Shown here in pieces: positions 58,705 through 64,000 of a stretch of DNA of 64,000 bases. The notes below the pieces were generated by a model. The model was not told where the DNA came from. It did not search any database and saw only the letters and a list, made by a program, of their open reading frames with translations. The stretch is from Ipomoea triloba (taxonomy: Eukaryota; Streptophyta; Magnoliopsida; Solanales; Convolvulaceae). How positions within the stretch are numbered: the first letter of the stretch is position 1; each line of letters begins with the position of its first letter. A program made the position numbers and the translations under genes. The DNA lies in contig NC_044930.1 of the NCBI RefSeq assembly GCF_003576645.1, positions 2,832,415 to 2,896,414 on the forward strand, given 5' to 3'.

Positions 58705-59426
58705 ATGGAACCTACAAATGATAACCCAAAAATGGATCCTGCAATAGAGGAGTATGCTGCCTTTGAAGAGAAAGTGAAGCGCACTGTGTTCATCGATAAC
58801 CTTTCTCCTTTGGCGACTGAATCTGTCCTGAAAGCTGCTTTTAACCAATTCGGGGATGTCACGAGCGTTTATCTGTTTCCCAACTACATCGAGCCCAACA
58901 ATACTGCATGTGCAGCTTTGGTGGAGATGCGGACCCCAAATCAGGCTGAAAACATAATCTATGAGGTGAGCAATTCCCCGTTTATGATCTCAGGGATGCC
59001 AAGGCCAGTCAGGGCGCGTGCTGCAGAGACTGAGATGTTTGATGATCGTCCTCGCAAACCTGGTAGAAAGATAGAATTGCGTTGGGTGGCCCCTAATGAC
59101 CCCGAGTTTGAGGTGGCAAAGAAGATGACGGCTCTAGTCCGCAAACATGCTGCTGAGGCTGACTTTTTAATGAAGGTATAGTATACACACATACACACAT
59201 GTTGATTCACTATCACTTGCGCATATATTCATAACTTCATTTCTGTGAATAGCATCAACTGGAAGAGGAAGAAAAACTCGCGAAGAAGCAGGACTTGGCC
59301 TTGCAGGCACACCACAAGAAGTATAAGCTGTTAGAAAGCGTGAGTGGTAGTGGTCCTAATGGAAGTGCTAATCAGTTGGCTCAACATTATGGCATGCCTT
59401 TCGGAGACTCTAAGAAGTTTCACTGA
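58705..59426 (+). CDS. RRM protein, AIPP1-like (ASI1-immunoprecipitated protein 1), copy 2
   Basis: Two coding exons, 58705-59175 and 59253-59426, giving 214 residues. Start MEPTNDNPKMDPAIEEYAAF, placed just after the tctgcag acceptor. The frame open upstream of it reads intron sequence and is not counted. The RRM spans about 26-105, with RNP2 VFIDNL (28-33) and weak RNP1 (69-75). MPRPVRARAAETEMFDDRPR and a basic/acidic C-terminal helix with QLAQHYG follow. Family knowledge as for copy 1: bridging subunit of the ASI1-AIPP1-EDM2 RNA-processing complex. It has a plausible untranslated first exon near 57600, a short 77-bp intron and no lesions, so it is the better candidate for the functional copy. 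Confidence 0.8.
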
Positions 59427-60422
59427 ATTGCAATACTTTTCTAACTCATTGGAGAGCAGATTTGATGAAGCTAAAGAGTATATTGTGTCATAGAGTGTTA
59501 AGCAATTCTGCTGCCCTGTTTTGTGCCCTTTTTTGGTGTAGCTGAGGTGCAGTACTGGTGTACCTTAAGAGCTGAATACTATTGTCATCTATGGAATTGC
59601 TAACTGTGGACAAATGGTTATAAATCATCTAATGCCTATATTGAACTCTCTCTGATTTGTAGTTAAAAGATTCTTCCATTCCTTGGTATTCTAAAGATTT
59701 GTTTAAAAAAATAATAAAAAATTACAACTCTTCAAAATTACCAAAAAAGTGAATTAAATTAGGTGAACAATATGTTGCACGAAAACTCTATGATAATATT
59801 TATTTATTACTCCGTATTTAAGTAGGAATGCTCTAAATGCTTAAAAATTAATTATTTAATATTTATGTAATTCATAATCATAGTATTTTCTTTTATATAA
59901 TTGTCCATCTCTTGATAATATTAAAGAAAACACATTATTTTTTTATTCTAGTATTTTTATAGTTTAAAAGTTAGAGAGTATATTATAACGTAAAACAAGA
60001 TGAACATTGATTTTATATAATTGATTATATAAAATCTATGGAAAATTCAAGTCAGGGTAAGAGCAATTAGGAAATAATGATTATCAACTTATCAAGTATT
60101 AATTCCTTTTTATAAGCTTACAAAAACTGAAATTCAGAAAATACACAAGCATGTGTCATAAGCGACATTTCTCCAGTGGAGAAACTAACACTAGAGTGGG
60201 GATTGTATCAATTTACAAACATAATTTTTTCATCATTGACTCCCTGTCATTCTGCCGTACAACGAAAAGGAAATCACCAATCACGTGCCTTAATCTACCT
60301 GCATAATCACAAAGCAAAATTTGAACATAACCCATACAAGAATAGGTTGAGTTGTGGACAAGTATGTGACTCTCAAGTCTCAACTACTAGTGTAGAATTA
60401 GGAAAGGTAGACTGATAGTTGA
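59427..60422. other. Convergent 3' intergenic region
   Basis: 3' regions of the AIPP1-like gene (left, plus) and CAP-D2 (right, minus). AT-rich between about 59700 and 60120; no gene or clear mobile element seen. Confidence 0.5.
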
Positions 60423-63400
60423 TCAGTACCTTCTACTGGACCGGGTAGTTCTTCTAGTGGAAGTGCGAGTATCATCGCCTTGGTCAACTTTGTTGGTTTT
60501 CTTGGTTCTTGATCTAGTGGCAGCTGCAAATGGTGACATGGGAATGAAAATTGAATCCATAATGGTATCAAGACATAGAAGAAAAAGACAGAAGAAGAGC
60601 AGGGTACTACCTCTTGTTGGATGAACAAGAGATGATTGAACTTCATCCTCATCCAATTCTGGATCTGTCACCTCGCTGGAAGCATGAGAATGTGTTTTTG
60701 ACTCAGGAAATCTTGTCTTCGAATGTGTGATTTCGGTTGTTCCTTCAGTTGACATATCAGTGAGTTCACCCTCTGTTCCACCTTCATAAAATTAAGCTAA
60801 TACAGTCACCACAACTGCTTATATAAACATTTCTGCAAATCTAATTGCTTCAAAGACTTTAAATTCTGAGTTTTTTTTTTTTTGGAAACAAATTCTTAGT
60901 ATTATGTACTGGGTATTTATACTTTTACCTTCAGTAACTTCAGATTCACTGCTTTCCTCTACCTCTTTCTTGCTCACCATAAGGCTTGCCATTTTTTGTT
61001 GATGATTTTGAGCATTCTTTGCAGTAACTTCCTGCTCTTTCTGTTCTATGTGGAATTTATTGATCTTTTCTTCAAACTCTTCAATGCATGACTTGAGTTC
61101 TGGCTTAGAAAACTTCTTCCCCTGATTGAAGAAGAATTATTCAAACAGGAAGATCAGAAATACTATGTTGAAGTAAATCTCCAGAAAAAAAAATGTGGTG
61201 ATGCCAAGCAATAAAAAGTACCTTGCTTATAATATTTCGGAAATGATCCATCACAGTGTCCTGAGATAAGGCATGTTCATATGTCTTAAATGCCTCTATC
61301 AGCTTTCTTATGCTCTTCTCGTTGAACGTTAACTGAGAGAGGCAATATGAAATATATTCCCATTGCCTAACATCTGTAGCAAGAAAAGCGATAAATAATG
61401 TTATCCTGTTGAAACAGTATAGTGAAAATTGATTCTGAAACAATAATCATAAGCAACTAAAAAACGTCATACCTGTAACTCCACTAAATCTATTGCAAAG
61501 CTTCTCAACAAGTGCTTCCATCTGTTTGTCCTAAAAATTCAAAATATACAAGTCAATGGATTGAAAAACACAGCTTGCCACCATATCAAGTCAACCAATG
61601 ATACCTTCTTTATTGAACCAATTAAAAACTGCATTATGTTGTAAAACGATTCTTGCTTCAGGTTCTGTGTAGATAACTTGCCCAGGATATCTGGAAGTAG
61701 GTTATAAATTGGATTGCTCCCTGAAACAGAAACCAAATGGGTTGCTTCTACATGACCTGTGCTCACTTATAGATTTAAAATGCCAAAGAAATTCATCAAC
61801 AAAGAACATGTGGATATGAAATATTACCCTTTTTTGACAACTCATTGAAGAACAGTTTTGCCAGGCTTGATATTCGTTCATCTTCATCTTCTAAACAGAT
61901 TGTCATTTCATTTATATAACCTTTTACCTGCACGCAATAGATAAAATAAAAATGCTAACATAAGCTGCAAAAGGATTAAAGACATGGGCACATGGCACAT
62001 TGTATGGTAACTGTAAGTTAGCCCCCCTAACCTTCATCATGTCATTTAAAATGAGGTGAGACAGAACCAATACAGCATTCTTCCTGACAGAAACTGATGG
62101 ATCTCTTAGACGTGCATACATGTGCTCAGTCCATGGCTCTAATAAGTTAGGAAAACGAACTGCCAAATCTCCAAGGGCAACTGTGCAATTTGATCGAACA
62201 ATCTCTGATGGGGCATTCTCCACAACAGTGAAGAGAAGTTGGAGATTTGCATCACTGTATAGAATCATGAATTCAGACTATTTTGCTATAACCACCAAGA
62301 TAAAAGCATAGAGACAGAGAGCCAACTAACCAGAAGTCAGCATCAATTATCATAAATCGACATAATGATAGCATTCCGGATGCTTGTAGTTCAGGATACT
62401 GAAAGATTGAGAAGCCAAATCAGTATATGTAAAAGATTTTGTATCCAAAAACTATTAAAACATGAATAAACCATCAGTCCATAAGACATTCTTCAAATAG
62501 AGTATAGACATTGAACTTTAGACTTTTGGATGCAATAACTATGCTTATACAAATTAAGTCCATTTTATTACTGATTTTTTGCATAGTATCTCAAAGATTT
62601 GCAAACTCATGCAAAAACAATGCAATTACCTTTTGCATCAAAGCATAGTTCCTACATAATTTTGAAAGAAAAGGTGCACAATGCCCAATCAAGTTTTTCC
62701 CAGCAGAGCCACCAGAAACAATTTCTTTTTCTGCTTTATCAGAGAGTGAATCCAGTAAAGCATCTTCAGAAGCTGCCACACCTAGCTCAGCATTGATACC
62801 TTTATCCTACAATTTGTCAGTAGAAAAAATTCAGTATAACAAATTATCTAAATTCAAACAAACTGTGCAGTTCCTCACAAAATAGTTACTCCACATAGTG
62901 CAAGTGTGAAATGCTGATCACCTTCTGAGCATCAGGAGTGGTATTATTAGCATCAGCATTCTGTTCAGAAACAATTCTCTCTCTCTTTGCTTTCTCTTTC
63001 TGAATCTTCCGAACTCGTGATTCAATGTAAACCAATTGGTTCATAGCTACATGGCTTACAATAAATAGATATCTACTAAGTTTTGTAACATTAACTGAGG
63101 CAAGCATATTAGTGCTTCCATTCTCTATATCATTTTGTATCTCATCTCCCCCACAACAATCAAATACAGAACTAAGAGATCTTCTCACCAGGTTAACAGC
63201 TACATTTTCAGGAGAGGGGTGAATAGTATATATAGTAGCTATTGCTTTATCAGCAGTTGCATACCATATACTTTCAGAAAGCCAATTTCCTGTAACTAAA
63301 CTTTCTAAAATACTAAATACTCGACTTCCATTAGCAGACAACAATTTTTTCCTATCTTCTTCAGACAGCCTTTGCAATGCAGTGCATGCTGTCCTTGCAA

Positions 63401-63540
63401 GTAAGGGTTCAACCTTTGCCCAGCGACCAAACCCAATGTCAATAATATCTGGAAGGTGAGAGCTAAAAACCATAGTTGACCTTTTTGCTGCCATGCACAA
63501 GACAGATAATGCACCGCGACTCTGTTCGGCTGTTGTTCCA
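60423..63540 (-). CDS. CAP-D2: Condensin I subunit CAP-D2, C-terminal part (partial, runs off right edge)
   Basis: Eleven exons read: 63540-62922, 62806-62630, 62398-62331, 62254-62032, 61927-61828, 61720-61605, 61530-61473, 61373-61222, 61121-60929, 60781-60611 and 60523-60423, about 659 residues up to the stop. Recognisable CAP-D2 blocks are ALSVLCMAAKRS, FPNLLEPWTEHMYARLRDPS, VRKNAVLVLSHLILNDMMKV, ISSLAKLFF, SNPIYNLLPDILGKL, FYNIMQFLIGSIKK and ELKSCIEEFEEKINKFH. An acidic Ser/Glu-rich tail follows. Family knowledge: HEAT-repeat non-SMC subunit of condensin I, needed for mitotic chromosome compaction. Splice junctions keep frame throughout (KKG|SNP, TEG|GTEG). The N-terminal half lies beyond 64000. 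Confidence 0.92.
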
Positions 63541-64000
63541 CTGAAATTGAAACAAAAGAAATCCCACAGTGCTGATAACTGCAAGACAGATAAAATATTT
63601 CAAAGTCTTTCCTCAAAGATTTCAGCAAAAGAGGAAAATCAGAGATGTCTATCCAAATTGCTACAAGAATTAGTTACAGATGTGTTCAGGGAGGTATAAG
63701 TTATGCAGATCGATCAATTCTTTACAGAAATCCTTCAACATATAGGAGATATTTAATTATTTTACAACAATCATATTCAATGCAGTATCTTCAAAAATCT
63801 TTCAGAATTCAGACAGACATACTTGAACAAGGATTATCATATTTCTAGGCATCATTTACTTTCTTCATCAGGGTCAACAACTACAAGTCTACAACCAACT
63901 ACTTTTTCAATTGTTCAGGAAAAATGAAAATACCCTATATCTGCATAAGGAGCCTATTAGAAATAGTTTATATAGTTGTTACTACGATAAAATATTTGTT
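63541..64000 (-). other. CAP-D2 intron reaching the window edge
   Basis: The 3' splice site (TTTCAG) of the intron is at 63541-63546. No upstream exon was recognised in the remaining 450 bp, so the intron is longer than that. Confidence 0.6.

Noticed and set aside
1..64000. tRNA or rRNA genes
   Set aside because: No convincing A/B-box pairs with cloverleaf potential or rRNA segments were seen by eye; a tRNAscan run would settle it.

Overview
This is a eukaryotic nuclear window from a flowering plant, almost certainly a eudicot. The genes are split by GT-AG introns, the intergenic DNA is AT-rich and full of MITE-like elements and (TA)n/(TAA)n microsatellites, and the proteins are plant families: CYP79 P450s, a serine carboxypeptidase-like (SCPL) family, AUG1, NRPE5, a plant-type glutaredoxin-domain protein, AIPP1 and CAP-D2. 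An asterid (Solanales) origin is only a guess from the style of the repeats. One unknown base lies at 26521.

Left part, about 0.1-40 kb: a minus-strand tandem array of CYP79 genes, which encode amino-acid N-hydroxylases that make aldoximes. There are five copies: a pseudogene (2637-4506) and four with open reading frames (10930-12673, 17932-20040, 30572-32269, 35665-37876). Each has the same two-exon structure with a phase-0 intron after a Leu-Leu/Val-Leu codon pair. Relics of an SCPL gene in the same orientation sit just downstream of three of the copies (121-1245, 8495-9535, about 34810-34980). The ancestral duplicated unit therefore looks like a CYP79-SCPL pair in which every SCPL partner has decayed. 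A sixth, orphan copy of the CYP79 promoter lies at 39241-39780. The intergenic DNA holds duplicated modules, several MULE-type foldback elements with 9-bp target-site duplications, a CACTA-type element, hAT-type elements and an LTR-like segment (about 25.1-26.9 kb).

Right part, about 40-64 kb: conserved single-copy-type genes. AUG1 (augmin subunit 1, 40203-43233, minus), NRPE5 (RNA polymerase V subunit 5, 44669-46601, minus), a single-exon glutaredoxin-domain protein (49072-50229, minus), two tandem AIPP1-like RRM genes (55332-56343 and 58705-59426, plus) and the C-terminal part of the condensin I subunit CAP-D2 (60423-63540, minus, continuing past the right edge). An 80-bp-class minisatellite (47.7-48.4 kb) and a segmental duplication with a nested hAT-type element (50.8-54.75 kb) lie between them.

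The CYP79 array is the accessory, fast-evolving half: specialised aldoxime metabolism, feeding cyanogenic glucosides, nitriles or volatile aldoximes. The right half is housekeeping: spindle assembly, RNA-directed DNA methylation, RNA processing and chromosome condensation. Exon boundaries were read by eye from splice signals and protein similarity; no alignment or search was run.
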